Source: Methanosuratincola petrocarbonis (GTDB lineage: Archaea > Thermoproteota > Methanomethylicia > Methanomethylicales > Methanomethylicaceae). From it: a DNA stretch of 64,000 bases. How positions within the stretch are numbered: position 1 is the stretch's first letter; the number at the start of each line of letters is the position of its first letter. Where the stretch lies: the NCBI GenBank assembly GCA_030522375.1, contig CP130488.1, positions 806,001 through 870,000 on the forward strand, given 5' to 3'. The position numbers were made by a program, and so were the translations under genes. Below, one piece after another: positions 17,680-27,179 of this stretch. The notes under the pieces are model-generated. The model saw only the letters and a list, made by a program, of their open reading frames with translations. It did no database searches and was not told where the DNA came from.

Positions 17680-18795
17680 TCACTCCACTCTCAACTTTAA
17701 TATGGCTGGCGCGATCGACATCATCGCGCCCATGTAAACTAGGAGGGCCGCGACAGGCTGGAGGAGCTGGGGGATCCCGTACCCTTTGATCATTATGCTC
17801 CTGAAAGCCATTATGAAGTGGTACATGGGGTTCACATTAGCAATCGCCGCGGCCTGCGGGGAGAGGAGCTCGACCGGGGCGAGGCCGCCGCAGAATAGCA
17901 GGAAGGGTATGAAGATGAAAATGGCAGCCTGGTTAGCCTGGAGCTGGTTCCTCGACAGGACTGAAATGAGCATCCCGAGCCCCAGCGATCCCAGCAGGTA
18001 TACCGTCGAGATCAGCAATAGGTCAAAGATCGATCCCCTGATCACCACCCCGAAGACGTTTATCGCGACGAAGAGCGTGATGAGCATGTCAGCGATGGTA
18101 GCGATGAAGTATGCTGCGAGCTTACCGAAGATTATGTCGAGCCTGCCGACAGGGGACATGATGAGCTGCTCGAACGTGCCCTTCTCCTTCTCCCTGCATA
18201 TCGCGATCGAGATCAGGGTAGTCGGGACGAGCTGCAGGACCAGCGCTATAACGAAGGGTGTGAATGCCTCCAAGTTGGTCACGGTCGGCCCGTACACGGA
18301 GTTGTAGATCAGCTCGACCGAAGGCCCGTGGACCTGCCTGGCGAACTCCTGCTGGAAGTAGTAGGTGACCGCGAGCATCGAGTCCTTCACCGTGCTTGCG
18401 AGCGTCGGCGAGCTCTCGTCGATGATCACCAGGACCTGGACCGGGCTCCCGCTAAGCAGGGATGATGTGAACCCCTCGGGGATGACGAGGGCCGCGGGCG
18501 CAACCCCCTTGCTTACAATCATGCGAGCCTCCTCGATCGAGTGGGCATTGGCCTTCACGGAGACCGTCGGGGTCTCTGAGATCGCGCTGACCAGGGCGGA
18601 TCCCATCTGCCCCCCGTCCATGTCCACTATCACTATGCCGACCTTCCCAGCGGAGCCGCCGTACCCTATGCCGAACAGGAGCATCACGACGAGGGGCAAA
18701 AGCGCGATCATTACAAGGGACCTCGGGTCCCTGGTCAGCTGTATCAGCTCCTTCTCCACTACGGCTATCACCTTCGGCGTAGCGCCCTCAGTCAA
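17680..18795 (-). CDS. ABC-2 type transporter permease
   Basis: 371 residues. One N-terminal membrane helix (about 20-40), a large extracytoplasmic loop (about 45-170), then five membrane segments, the usual ABC-2/YhgE-like exporter layout. The conserved region IAICREKEKGTFEQLIMSPV is present. The TTG start at 18795 overlaps the stop of the ATPase gene by 8 bases and gives the typical N-terminus with a VEKELIQLTRDPRSL stretch; the longer open frame inside the ATPase gene is not needed. It forms an exporter with the upstream ATPase. Cargo is unknown; drugs, lipids or a surface polymer are possible. Confidence 0.9.
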   Translation of the reverse strand: MTEGATPKVIAVVEKELIQLTRDPRSLVMIALLPLVVMLLFGIGYGGSAGKVGIVIVDMDGGQMGSALVSAISETPTVSVKANAHSIEEARMIVSKGVAPAALVIPEGFTSSLLSGSPVQVLVIIDESSPTLASTVKDSMLAVTYYFQQEFARQVHGPSVELIYNSVYGPTVTNLEAFTPFVIALVLQLVPTTLISIAICREKEKGTFEQLIMSPVGRLDIIFGKLAAYFIATIADMLITLFVAINVFGVVIRGSIFDLLLISTVYLLGSLGLGMLISVLSRNQLQANQAAIFIFIPFLLFCGGLAPVELLSPQAAAIANVNPMYHFIMAFRSIMIKGYGIPQLLQPVAALLVYMGAMMSIAPAILKLRVE

Positions 18796-19759
18796 CCCTG
18801 CCAGCCCCCTCAACCACGCTGATGAACACGTCCTCAAGCGTCACATAGGTCGGCGAAGCCGAGAGGACCGTGAAGCCCGCCCTCTCCAGCGCGCTGATCA
18901 TGGCTGGGATCTCGCGGGGAGCGTCCTGCGCGAGGACCCTCAGCGTTACTTCCGGTACCGCCTCACATTCAGCCCCACCCCCGCCTGTTGCCCGGCGCTC
19001 GAGCACCCTGCAGAAGGGCAGGGCTGAGGCGGGATCGCCATGCCCCCTGACGGTCAGATCGACGAGGTCTCCTCCGAAGACCCTCCTCTTCAGCTCGCGC
19101 GGGGTCCCCTCGGCCACGACCCTGCCCCTGCTGACGAGAGCGATCCTGTCGCAGTTCTCAGCCTCGTCCATGTAGTGGGTAGTGACGAGTATGGTGACCG
19201 ACTCCTTGTTTAGCCCCCTCAGGTATTCCCAGAACATCCTCCTGATGGGCGGGTCCACGCCTGCGGTCGGCTCGTCCAGTATCAGCAGTCTCGGGCGGTG
19301 AATAAGGGCGACCCCGAGGGCGAGCCTCTGCTTCATACCCCCGCTGAGCCTACCTGCGAGCCTTCCGGAGAACTCCTCCAGCGTGAGGAAGGAGAGGAGC
19401 TCCGAGACCCGCTCTGAAAGCTCCTTCCTCGGGATCCCGTAGAGCCTGCCGTAGAACTCGAGGTTCTCCTTGACGGTCAGATCTTCGTAGAGGCTGAACT
19501 TCTGCGCCATGTAGCCCGTGATCCTGATCAGGGCATCCCTCTCCATCGGCATCCGGTACCCCCAGACCAGGATCTCCCCAGAGGTAGGCGCCATCAGCCC
19601 GCAGATCATCCTGATCGTTGTCGTCTTCCCGGCGCCGTTGGGACCGAGCAGCCCGTAGATCTCCCCCTTCTTTATCCGGAGGTCTAGCCCGTCCACAGCC
19701 GCAAAGCTCCCGAAGACCTTCCTGAGGCAGGTGATCTCGACCGCAAGAGAGGGGTCCAT
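18788..19759 (-). CDS. ABC transporter ATP-binding protein (exporter type)
   Basis: 323 residues. Walker A GPNGAGKTT is at about 39-47, the signature LSGGMKQRL at about 138-146, and Walker B LLILDEPTAGVDP at about 158-170, followed by the switch His in TTHYMDEAE. The C-terminal 100 residues form the DUF4162-type extension common in drug and lipid exporter ATPases. First gene of a three-gene operon with the permease and the CARDB protein. A TATA-like element lies in the AT-rich spacer (19765-19800) shared with the divergent TrmB-type regulator, which is the likely regulator. Confidence 0.95.
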   Translation of the reverse strand: MDPSLAVEITCLRKVFGSFAAVDGLDLRIKKGEIYGLLGPNGAGKTTTIRMICGLMAPTSGEILVWGYRMPMERDALIRITGYMAQKFSLYEDLTVKENLEFYGRLYGIPRKELSERVSELLSFLTLEEFSGRLAGRLSGGMKQRLALGVALIHRPRLLILDEPTAGVDPPIRRMFWEYLRGLNKESVTILVTTHYMDEAENCDRIALVSRGRVVAEGTPRELKRRVFGGDLVDLTVRGHGDPASALPFCRVLERRATGGGGAECEAVPEVTLRVLAQDAPREIPAMISALERAGFTVLSASPTYVTLEDVFISVVEGAGRVD

Positions 19760-19892
19760 AGGCGCAGATAAAAGGAAGGGAGTATTTTAATTTATTAACT
19801 GAAAAGAGTGAAAATCAGGGTTCTTGGGGGCGGTCTGTACGGGCAGGAGGGGGGGCGGAGGCCAAGGGGGGCAGGGCAACGAGCTCCGCGCT

Positions 19893-20675
19893 ATGGGGGC
19901 ATACCAGGCGCTCAAGGAAGCCGGGCTGACCGACTACGAGGCGCTAGCGTACCTCGGGCTCGTCTTCCGCGGCCCAACCACCGCGAAGGCGCTGAGCGAC
20001 TCCACGGGCATCCCCCACACCAGGGTCTACGATGTCCTTGGAGAGCTCGAGCGCAGGGGATGGGTCGAGGTGGACGCGAGCAGGCCGATGAGGTTCAGGG
20101 CGAAGCCCCCTCCGGAGGTGGTCGGTGTCGTCAGGGCTGAGCAGCAGCAGAGGCTGGGCAGGGTGGAGGAGATACTCATTAAGGATCTACTCCCGGTCTA
20201 CGAGACCAAGGGTGCAGAGAGCACCGAGATCTGGTTCATAAGGTCCGTCCCCGGGATGGTCAACCGCATCAGGTCGCTCGTCTCCTCTGCAAAGAAGGAG
20301 CTGAGGCTGATGATGGGGCACTTCGAGGCGGAGGTCTACGGCAGGGTAATCGGCGAGATTTCCGAGACCGCGAAGAGGAAGAGGGTGAGGGCGTTCGTCT
20401 CCGAGGATGTGGCGCAAGCCCTCTCAGGAACCGGCATCCAAGGTGCAGAGATAATGATCGGGGCTGCAGTGGCCCCGTTCAACATAATACTCTCGGACAG
20501 CGGCGAGGTGCTCTTCCACCTTTGGTCAGGGCTCGACGGACCCCCTGAGAGGAGGAAGAACTTCATGGTGTACGTCTCGGACAGGTCCATCGAGAAGGTC
20601 ATCAGGGACTACATCGACGCCCTCTTCTCAGCAGGGCAAGCAGGCCGCACGCCCCCATTCAGCCGCCCGCCATAG
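19893..20675 (+). CDS. TrmB-family transcription regulator
   Basis: About 260 residues. The N-terminal winged helix (about 5-75) carries LTDYEALAYLGLV and TGIPHTRVYDVLGELERRG, the recognition-helix pattern of TrmB proteins. A short helical linker leads to a PLD-like effector domain (about 105-255) as in TrmB-type sensors. The frame is open from a TTG at 19824, and that start cannot be excluded because the promoter spacing fits it; the extra 23 residues are Gly-rich and unlike the family. Divergent from the ABC exporter operon, so it probably controls that operon. Confidence 0.85.
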   Translation: MGAYQALKEAGLTDYEALAYLGLVFRGPTTAKALSDSTGIPHTRVYDVLGELERRGWVEVDASRPMRFRAKPPPEVVGVVRAEQQQRLGRVEEILIKDLLPVYETKGAESTEIWFIRSVPGMVNRIRSLVSSAKKELRLMMGHFEAEVYGRVIGEISETAKRKRVRAFVSEDVAQALSGTGIQGAEIMIGAAVAPFNIILSDSGEVLFHLWSGLDGPPERRKNFMVYVSDRSIEKVIRDYIDALFSAGQAGRTPPFSRPP

Positions 20676-20778
20676 GCACTGCCGCTGCTGTCGGATCCTG
20701 GCTTCAACGAAACTTGCTTTTCCGGGAGAGCATGTACGCATTACGACACGCCTGGACGAGTCTGGTTTCTTCAATCCG

Positions 20779-22044
20779 CTAGAGGAGGAACCCCAGCGAC
20801 AAGACTGCTATTGATGAAGTCAAGACCGCGATCGGCGCCCCAACCCTCAGGAACTCCCAGAACGAGAACGTCTCCCCCTTGTTCTCAGCAGCCTCAAGGA
20901 CGATTATGTTCGCCGCCGCCCCCAGCAAGGTGAGGTTCCCTGCCAGGGTGCTCCCGGCAGCCAGGGATATCCACTGCGACGGTGTGGCGCCAGCAGCCTT
21001 GAAGGCGGGCAGCATTATCGCTACGAACGGGACGTTCGAGGTGATCTGGCTAGCGACCAAGCTCAGCCCGAATATCGAGGCGACTGACTCCGGACCCTGC
21101 GAGAAGAGGGTGGGCCTGAAAAAGTCGATGACCCCCGAGAGGAGCCCGCTCTTCTCGACGCCAGCCATCACAACGAACATCGAGGCGAAGAACACAATCG
21201 TGCCCCAGTCGACGCCCTTCAATGCCTGGCGCCTGTCCTTCGAGATGAGGATAGCGGCTGTGCCACCGACCAAGGCTACCAGGGCGATCGGCCAACCTAT
21301 CGCGTCCGCCGAGAGGAAGGCGATCACAGTCACGGCAGCCACCGCGCCGACTTTTGCCGCCTCCTCCTTTGAGGAGAGCATCCGATGCGGGTCCGGGAGA
21401 GAGAGCTCAAAGCTACCGCCCAAGTCCTTCCTGTAGGCAAGCGAAAGGACCAGGAACTCGGCTGCGCATCCGAGGGCGACAGGCACTGCCATCCGCTCCA
21501 TGAAAAGGAAAGTGTCGACGCCGGACTCGATCTTGATCAGGACGTTCTGCGGGTTCCCAATCGGGGTGAGGGCTGATCCAATGTTGGAGGAGAAGGCGAC
21601 TGCCAGTATGTACGGCACCTTCCTCACCTTCGCGAGCCCGCAGGCTGCGATCACTATCGGGGTCATGATGAGCACAACGGCATCGTTGACGAAGAATGCA
21701 GAGGCGGCTGCGACGAAGACGATCACCGCGAGGAGGAGCCTCTTCGGGGTGGCTGCCACCGCCAGGAATCGGACCGCGAGGTACTGGAGGAGCCCTACCT
21801 GGACCATCGCCTCGACTATCAGGAATGTCCCGAAGAGGAACAGCAAGACCTCGGTGTTAACCGCCGCCACAGCCTCGTCGAGACCCATCGCGCCGACGGC
21901 GAGGAGGGCAACTGCCCCCACGAGCATCGCCGTCCAGACCTCGAACTTGAAGCCGCCGATGCGCCTCAGGGCGATTGCCGCGTAGACAAACAGGAAAACG
22001 GCGAGAACCTCAAACTGGAGCAAACCCCACTCCGTACCCACCAC
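20779..22044 (-). CDS. ArsB/NhaD-type ion transporter
   Basis: 421 residues with about 11-12 membrane segments. The two inverted halves each carry the hallmark loops of the ion transporter superfamily: NDAVVLIMTPIVIA with SNIGSALTPIGNPQN in the first, and SQITSNVPFVAIM with GNLTLLGAAANIIV in the second. Relatives move arsenite, sodium or dicarboxylates. There is no arsenic gene nearby, so the substrate is open. The GTG start at 22044 is preceded by GGTGG. A separate 115-base spacer divides it from the universal stress protein. Confidence 0.88.
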   Translation of the reverse strand: MVGTEWGLLQFEVLAVFLFVYAAIALRRIGGFKFEVWTAMLVGAVALLAVGAMGLDEAVAAVNTEVLLFLFGTFLIVEAMVQVGLLQYLAVRFLAVAATPKRLLLAVIVFVAAASAFFVNDAVVLIMTPIVIAACGLAKVRKVPYILAVAFSSNIGSALTPIGNPQNVLIKIESGVDTFLFMERMAVPVALGCAAEFLVLSLAYRKDLGGSFELSLPDPHRMLSSKEEAAKVGAVAAVTVIAFLSADAIGWPIALVALVGGTAAILISKDRRQALKGVDWGTIVFFASMFVVMAGVEKSGLLSGVIDFFRPTLFSQGPESVASIFGLSLVASQITSNVPFVAIMLPAFKAAGATPSQWISLAAGSTLAGNLTLLGAAANIIVLEAAENKGETFSFWEFLRVGAPIAVLTSSIAVLSLGFLL

Positions 22045-22168
22045 CCACCCAACCCAACCAACGAACTGCCTCCCCTGCCAGGCACCAATCGAGTGCCGTG
22101 CGAAGCCTTCAGTTCAGTGAAGCTATTAAGTATCCAGCACGATATACTGGTAAATAAAGGTGCAGGCG

Positions 22169-22570
22169 TTGATCTCGAGGATCCTGGTCATTTCTGACGG
22201 ATCGCCGGTGAGCGAGCAGGCGCTCATCGAGGCGATCCACATCGCGAAGATATTCAACTCTACGATAATCTGCATCCACCCCATGCCCAGGCAGGACCCA
22301 GTCCAGGTCAAGGCAGGGAAGGAGATCATCGAGAGGTTCGAGGGGATGGTAAAGGGGGCGGGGCTGAACTTCGAGTGGCTCTTCGTCGAGGACCAGCCCG
22401 GACCGGCTGCAGTGAAGGTAGCTGAGAGGAGGGACGTGGACCTTATCGTGGTCGGGAGCCTCGGGGAGAGGGGAATAAAGAGGACGCTCATCCCGAGCGC
22501 GGTCGAGTACATCGTGAAGAACTCCGGCTGCGACGTCTACGTGGTGAAGAAGAAGGAGCCCCTCTTCTGA
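22169..22570 (+). CDS. Universal stress protein (UspA family)
   Basis: 133 residues, a single Usp domain. It begins ISRILVISDGSPVSEQA and ends with the ATP-binding glycine loop, here VVGSLGERGIKRTLIPSAVE, in the G-x2-G-x9-G(S/T) position, so nucleotide binding is likely. TATA-like sequences lie at about 22124-22132 and 22140-22146. I chose the TTG at 22169 because AAGGTG lies 6 bases ahead of it; the GTG at 22160 is inside that ribosome site. Function in stress survival is from the family only. Confidence 0.9.
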   Translation: MISRILVISDGSPVSEQALIEAIHIAKIFNSTIICIHPMPRQDPVQVKAGKEIIERFEGMVKGAGLNFEWLFVEDQPGPAAVKVAERRDVDLIVVGSLGERGIKRTLIPSAVEYIVKNSGCDVYVVKKKEPLF

Positions 22571-22735
22571 AAATAAACGGGAGACAAAAAGGGGAAATTG
22601 AAAAAAGCCCGATAGGAACAAAATAAAAAAGAAGAGGGAAAAATTCACGGGGGCTTTTGAAAAACGCAGACTGAGTCGAAACGGGGTTTAGCTCCCCCCG
22701 CTGATCCCGGGGTCTCCAAGGATGCAGTCCTACTC

Positions 22736-24133
22736 GTGGCGACGCTCGCGACCTTCGTGACCCCATTCAGCATGGCAGCTGTGAATATAGCGCTGCCTGC
22801 GATTGGCGCTGAGTTCGGCATGGACGCGATACTGATGGGGTGGGTGAGCACGTCGTTCCTCCTGTCCTCGGCGGCATTCCTGGTCATATTCGGGAGACTC
22901 GCGGACATCCACGGCAGGAGGCGGGTATTCATTTACGGGGCGATCATATTCGCAGCCGCTTCCCTTGCGATAAGCCTCTCGCCCTCCCCCGACTTCCTGA
23001 TCTTCATGAGGATCGTGCAGGGCGTCGGCGGCTCGATGATAGCCACCACGTCGGTTGCGCTGATCACCAGCGTCTTTCCCCCAGGCGAGCGCGGCAAGGC
23101 GCTGGGGATAAACTCGGCTTCGGTGTACACCGGGCTCTCCGCGGGGCCGTTCCTCGGCGGGCTGCTGACCTATAACCTCGGGTGGCGCTCGATATTCCTC
23201 GTGATCGTCCCGCTCATGGCGCTAGTCCTACTCCTTACATCAACGTCGATGAGGGGGGAGTGGAGGGAGGCGAAGGGCGAGAGCTTCGACTTCGTTGGCT
23301 CGGCGATATACGGCTTCATGCTCGTCTCGACGATCTACGGGTTCTCGATCCTCCCGTCGTACGCCGGGGGAGTGCTGTTGGCAGCAGGGCTCATCGGGCT
23401 CGTCGCGTTCATCAAGTACGAGTCCTCTGCGAGGAGCCCTGTCCTTGACATAAGGCTCTTCAGGGGGAACAGGGTATTCACCCTCTCGAACCTCGCGGCG
23501 CTGATCAACTATGCGTCCACCTCCGCGGTCACCTTCCTGATGAGCCTGTATCTGCAGTATGTGAGGGGGCTCGATCCCCAGGGCGCAGGGTTGATCCTCC
23601 TGTCCCAGCCCATAGTGCAGGCTTTCCTCTCCCCCATCGCAGGCAGGCTCTCGGACAGGGTCGAGCCAAGGCTGATCTCCTCTGCGGGGATGGCGATCAT
23701 CTCTGCAGGGCTCTTTGCGCTGGCTACAATCTCAACAGAGACGCCCCAGTTGCTGATAGTGGCGAACCTGGCAGGGCTCGGATTCGGCTTCGCGCTCTTC
23801 ATCACCCCGAACACTAACGCGATAATGAGTGCGGTCGAGAAGAAGTACCTGGGGGTTGCGTCGGGGACGCTCGCTACGATGCGCCAGGTCGGGCAGACGC
23901 TGAGCATGGGCTTTGCGATGATGGTACTCGCGGTTTACGTCGGGCCTGTCCAGATTACACCTCCGCTCTATCCTGCGTTCATGAGCAGCCTCACCGCCAT
24001 CTTCGTCTTCTTCGCCCTGCTCTGTATTGTCGGGATGGCGGCCTCGCTTGCCAGGGGCAAGGCGCTGAACAACAGGAGTCCCCAGAACGGGCAAACTGAA
24101 GCTTTGGGCACTGGCAAGCCGGCGAGGGGCTGA
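22736..24133 (+). CDS. MFS drug/multidrug transporter, 14-segment DHA2 type
   Basis: 465 residues with about 14 membrane segments. The motif GRLADIHGRRRV follows segment 2 and the segment 5 motif GLSAGPFLGGLL marks a drug:H+ antiporter of the EmrB/QacA group. It probably exports small toxic molecules. No ATG/GTG/TTG lies in frame between the stop at 22658-22660 and the GTG at 22736, although three residues before it (VLL) look like the start of membrane segment 1, so the annotated start is slightly doubtful. A 165-base AT-rich spacer precedes it. Confidence 0.88.
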   Translation: MATLATFVTPFSMAAVNIALPAIGAEFGMDAILMGWVSTSFLLSSAAFLVIFGRLADIHGRRRVFIYGAIIFAAASLAISLSPSPDFLIFMRIVQGVGGSMIATTSVALITSVFPPGERGKALGINSASVYTGLSAGPFLGGLLTYNLGWRSIFLVIVPLMALVLLLTSTSMRGEWREAKGESFDFVGSAIYGFMLVSTIYGFSILPSYAGGVLLAAGLIGLVAFIKYESSARSPVLDIRLFRGNRVFTLSNLAALINYASTSAVTFLMSLYLQYVRGLDPQGAGLILLSQPIVQAFLSPIAGRLSDRVEPRLISSAGMAIISAGLFALATISTETPQLLIVANLAGLGFGFALFITPNTNAIMSAVEKKYLGVASGTLATMRQVGQTLSMGFAMMVLAVYVGPVQITPPLYPAFMSSLTAIFVFFALLCIVGMAASLARGKALNNRSPQNGQTEALGTGKPARG

Positions 24134-24211
24134 CAGGCCCAAGTGAGTTCCAATAGAATACGAACCACCTATTGACGCTAAAGAAAATAAAAAATAAAAA
24201 AAGAGAGGAAA

Positions 24212-24616
24212 TTACTTTGGAAGTATCACCTTGTCGATGGCATGGCAGACCCCATTGTCTACGAATATATCGCCCTGGATGATCTTGGCATCATTCACAA
24301 ACAGGGCTCCGGCTTTGAATGAGAGTGCGACCGGCTGTCCCTGGACGGTCTTCAACTCCTTCAATTTCTTCAGGTCGACGAACGTGTATTTCCCTGCCAC
24401 GACATGGTAGGTCAGCACCTTTTTGAGTGCAGGTATGTCCTTCAGCAAGGAGTCGACTGTCCCCGGTGGCAGGGCAGCGAAAGCCTCGTCGGTTGGGGCG
24501 AATACTGTGAAAGGACCTTTGCCCTTCAGCGTGTCGACTAGCCCGGCTGCCTTGACTGCTGCGACAAGCGTGTTGAACTTTCCGCTGGCTACAGCTGCAT
24601 CAACTATGTCTGGCAA
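24212..24616 (-). CDS. Fasciclin (FAS1) domain protein
   Basis: 134 residues, essentially one FAS1 domain. The two conserved boxes are clear: GPFTVFAPTDEAFAALP (H1) and VLTYHVVAG (H2 region, with YH). FAS1 domains mediate adhesion or are secreted stress proteins. Here the TTG start gives no signal peptide, so it may be cytosolic, or the true start may lie elsewhere. GAGGG lies about 10 bases ahead of the TTG. Isolated gene, convergent with the MFS gene. Confidence 0.88.
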   Translation of the reverse strand: MPDIVDAAVASGKFNTLVAAVKAAGLVDTLKGKGPFTVFAPTDEAFAALPPGTVDSLLKDIPALKKVLTYHVVAGKYTFVDLKKLKELKTVQGQPVALSFKAGALFVNDAKIIQGDIFVDNGVCHAIDKVILPK

Positions 24617-24798
24617 AAATAAAATCCCTCATACAATCTTTCTCGCCATCTTACTTATCTTTGATCCCATTGGTATTGCCCTGCCACCAATGAGTGAAAC
24701 AAAAGATATAGACGGCACCTTCATTTCTTGAGCCATTACTCTATCTGAGTCAAAGACAGACGCCTACGACCTTCCCAAGCGAATGAACGGACCAAAAG

Positions 24799-25200
24799 CT
24801 AGATCGGGATGAGCTTCACATTCACGAGGTTGAGACTCTCAAGCGCAGAGTCGGTTGTGACGAGCGTCCCCTTAAGCATCTTCGCAGCCGCAAGCAGGTA
24901 TGCATCCGTTAGGGAAAGGGCACCCTTGTGCCTGCATTTCAGCTCGCCCGCCATAAGCGTGAGTTGTTGGCTTATAGGGACCACCGATATGCTCGAATTC
25001 CTGATGGAGGCTTCCCGGATGGCAGCCGTTTCCCTGCCGAACCTCTCGCATGTCTTGTAGTAGAGTTCCGCCATGTTCGTCTCGCAGGTGTATCCCTCTG
25101 CCCTCCCGCTTGTGATCTCCATAAAGAATGACTTGGCTTCCAAATCACCTGCAAAGTAGAGCATCATCGGCCCAGTATCTAGCACGTATTTACCTTTCAC
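24799..25200 (-). CDS. vapC: VapC-type PIN-domain toxin
   Basis: 133 residues. The PIN acidic residues are present: D8 in VLDTGPM, the Glu in NMAELYY, the Asp in LSLTDAYLLAAA, and the Asp in VTTDSALE. VapC toxins are RNases that cut tRNA or rRNA. It overlaps the upstream antitoxin gene by 11 bases (25190-25200), the classic VapBC arrangement. No sign of damage. Confidence 0.93.
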   Translation of the reverse strand: MKGKYVLDTGPMMLYFAGDLEAKSFFMEITSGRAEGYTCETNMAELYYKTCERFGRETAAIREASIRNSSISVVPISQQLTLMAGELKCRHKGALSLTDAYLLAAAKMLKGTLVTTDSALESLNLVNVKLIPI

Positions 25201-25429
25201 CTGCTGCCTCTTTCCTCCTCTCCTTGTGGAGCTCCCTTACCATCTCGAGGACCTCGTCTCTGGATTTGGCGTCCGCGCCAAAGAGGCTTTCAAGAGGGGC
25301 GATCGGGATCAGCATTACGCCGCCGTCAGTCTCTATGAATTCGACGCGAGAGCCTTTCCTGAGGCCATATTTCTTGCGTATCTTGGCGGGTATCGTGACC
25401 GTGCCTTTTTCGGTAACAGTATGAGCCAA
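25190..25429 (-). CDS. vapB: VapB-type antitoxin, AbrB/MazE fold
   Basis: 79 residues. The N-terminal swapped-hairpin DNA-binding domain shows VTEKGTVTIPAKIRKKYGL and RVEFIETDGGVMLIP. The charged C-terminal helix (about 55-79) should bind and block VapC. It normally represses its own operon. First gene of the pair; TATA-like ACATATAAGG on the minus strand at about 25472-25481. Confidence 0.92.
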   Translation of the reverse strand: MAHTVTEKGTVTIPAKIRKKYGLRKGSRVEFIETDGGVMLIPIAPLESLFGADAKSRDEVLEMVRELHKERRKEAAGER

Positions 25430-25817
25430 CCCGAGTACCCCATACTTTCATGTAAAAAGTATCCATTTTTCCTTATATGTATTTCATTTTGGAATGGTTG
25501 CCTGCAGCGCCAGCTTGCTCTCGTGACAGACGACACGAAGCTGGAAAAAGAGGTGCGGCAATGGTCAAGTCGATCAGAGGCAAGGAGTTTGGAGCGGCAT
25601 CGGAATAGCCGGTCAAGCGGGCAGACGCCAAAGACGTTAGGCGTCAATCTGCAGCCGAAAATATCGAATAAAGGATCGAATAAGAAGGAATAAGTTGCCG
25701 GAGGTTCAACCTATGAGCGGTTTTCTTATCCTTTTCGTTTAGAAGCAATCATTAACGGCTTTCCCAGAGCCACAGAGAGAGTTATAAGTCCTAAAAGCAA
25801 ATCTTATTGAGATAACC
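25430..25817. other. Gap between vapB and the beta-CASP RNase gene
   Basis: 388 bases without a convincing gene. It holds the vapBC promoter on the minus strand, a perfect 6-bp inverted repeat GACGCC/GGCGTC (25624-25629 and 25640-25645, 10-base loop), and a short plus-strand frame from an ATG at 25561 that is broken by TAG at 25606-25608 and resumes in frame to TAA at 25669-25671. A TATA-like TTATAAG lies at about 25781-25787 for the RNase gene. Confidence 0.5.
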
Positions 25818-27179
25818 ATGGTGAGGCTCACATTCTACGGCGGGGTCGGCGAGATAGGCGGGAACAAGATCCTTGTTGAGGACCGCAAGACGAAGATTTT
25901 CCTGGACTTCGGGCAGTCGTTTACCTTTGGCTCTGGCTTTTTTGTGGACTATTTGCAGCCCAGGCCCCTGAGCGTGCTGAAGGACCTCCTCGAGTTCGAC
26001 CTCCTGCCCAGGATCAAGGGGCTCTACGCCGAGGGGCTGCTTGAAGGGACCGGGATCGAATACACTGATCCGGAGATAGATGCGGTCCTGCTCTCGCATG
26101 CGCACTTCGACCACTGCCAGCATATCTGCTACATCGACCCGAAGATACCCATCTTCCTTGGCGAGGGGACGAAGATATTCCTCGAGTGCATGGAGGAGAC
26201 CTCATACAACTGCAAGTACGGCGACCACGACTACCGCACGTTCAGGAGCGGCGCGAAGATAAAGGTAGGAGGGATGGAGATCGAGCCAGTGCACGTAGAC
26301 CACTCGATCCCCGGAGCCTACGGTTATCTGGTCGAGACTTCGGCGGGCGTCATCGCGTACACGGGGGACCTGAGGGCGCACGGGCCAAGGAAGGACATGA
26401 CCGAGGAGTTCGTGGAGAAGGCTGCAGCAGCCGAGCCAGTGGCGCTCATCTGCGAGGGGACCAGGATGGAGGAGGTCGAGAGGAGGCAGAACTATTCGGA
26501 AGCCCAGGTCAGGGAGAAAGGGGCGGAAGTCGTTGCTGGAACCGACAAGATAGTCTTTGTGATGAGGTACAGCCGGGACATAGACCGCTTCAGGACATTC
26601 TATGAGATCGCGAAGGATAGCGGCAGGGATCTGGTGATCTCGCCAAAGAATGCATACTTGCTGGGCAGGCTGATTGAGGACGAGCACTTGGATGTCCCAG
26701 ACCCTCGGACCGATGGGATCATACGGGTCTACTACAAGAGGAAGAAGACCGGCACCTACGATGACGCAGATTACTACAAGTGGGAGAGGGAGTACATGGA
26801 CAGGATGGTGACTTGCGAGGAGATCAGGAAGGGGCAGAAAGAATATCTGATGGAGCTCGACTTTTACCAGCTGACCGAGCTAATAGACATCAGGCCGGAG
26901 AGAGGGGCGCACCTCATTAGGAGCATGAGCGAACCTTACAGCGAGGAGGATGTTTCGGAGGAGGTGCTACAGAATTGGGTGGAGCACTTCGGGCTGGAGT
27001 TCCACCAGATGCACGCCTCCGGGCACATGAGCAAGGAACAGCTGGAGTGGCTGGTCGACACGATTGCGCCTAAGAAGATATTCCCAGTGCACACAGAGAA
27101 CCCGCAGTTGTTCAAGAAGAGGTGGGAAAAGACGCACCTCATTGAAGTTAAAAATACATATCATATAACAAAAAATTAA
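25818..27179 (+). CDS. RNase J-like beta-CASP metallo-RNase
   Basis: 453 residues. The metallo-beta-lactamase motif SHAHFDHCQH provides the zinc ligands; HVDHSIPGAYG and TGDLRAHG give the later metal-binding motifs. The beta-CASP part contains ICEGTRM and the C-terminal motifs HASGHMSKEQL and FPVHTE. Archaeal RNase J acts as a 5' exonuclease in RNA decay; this one has an N-terminal insertion (about 40-75) and is somewhat divergent. The last nine or so codons (after about 27147) are sharply AT-rich, unlike the rest, and mark the join with the island that follows. Confidence 0.88.
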   Translation: MVRLTFYGGVGEIGGNKILVEDRKTKIFLDFGQSFTFGSGFFVDYLQPRPLSVLKDLLEFDLLPRIKGLYAEGLLEGTGIEYTDPEIDAVLLSHAHFDHCQHICYIDPKIPIFLGEGTKIFLECMEETSYNCKYGDHDYRTFRSGAKIKVGGMEIEPVHVDHSIPGAYGYLVETSAGVIAYTGDLRAHGPRKDMTEEFVEKAAAAEPVALICEGTRMEEVERRQNYSEAQVREKGAEVVAGTDKIVFVMRYSRDIDRFRTFYEIAKDSGRDLVISPKNAYLLGRLIEDEHLDVPDPRTDGIIRVYYKRKKTGTYDDADYYKWEREYMDRMVTCEEIRKGQKEYLMELDFYQLTELIDIRPERGAHLIRSMSEPYSEEDVSEEVLQNWVEHFGLEFHQMHASGHMSKEQLEWLVDTIAPKKIFPVHTENPQLFKKRWEKTHLIEVKNTYHITKN

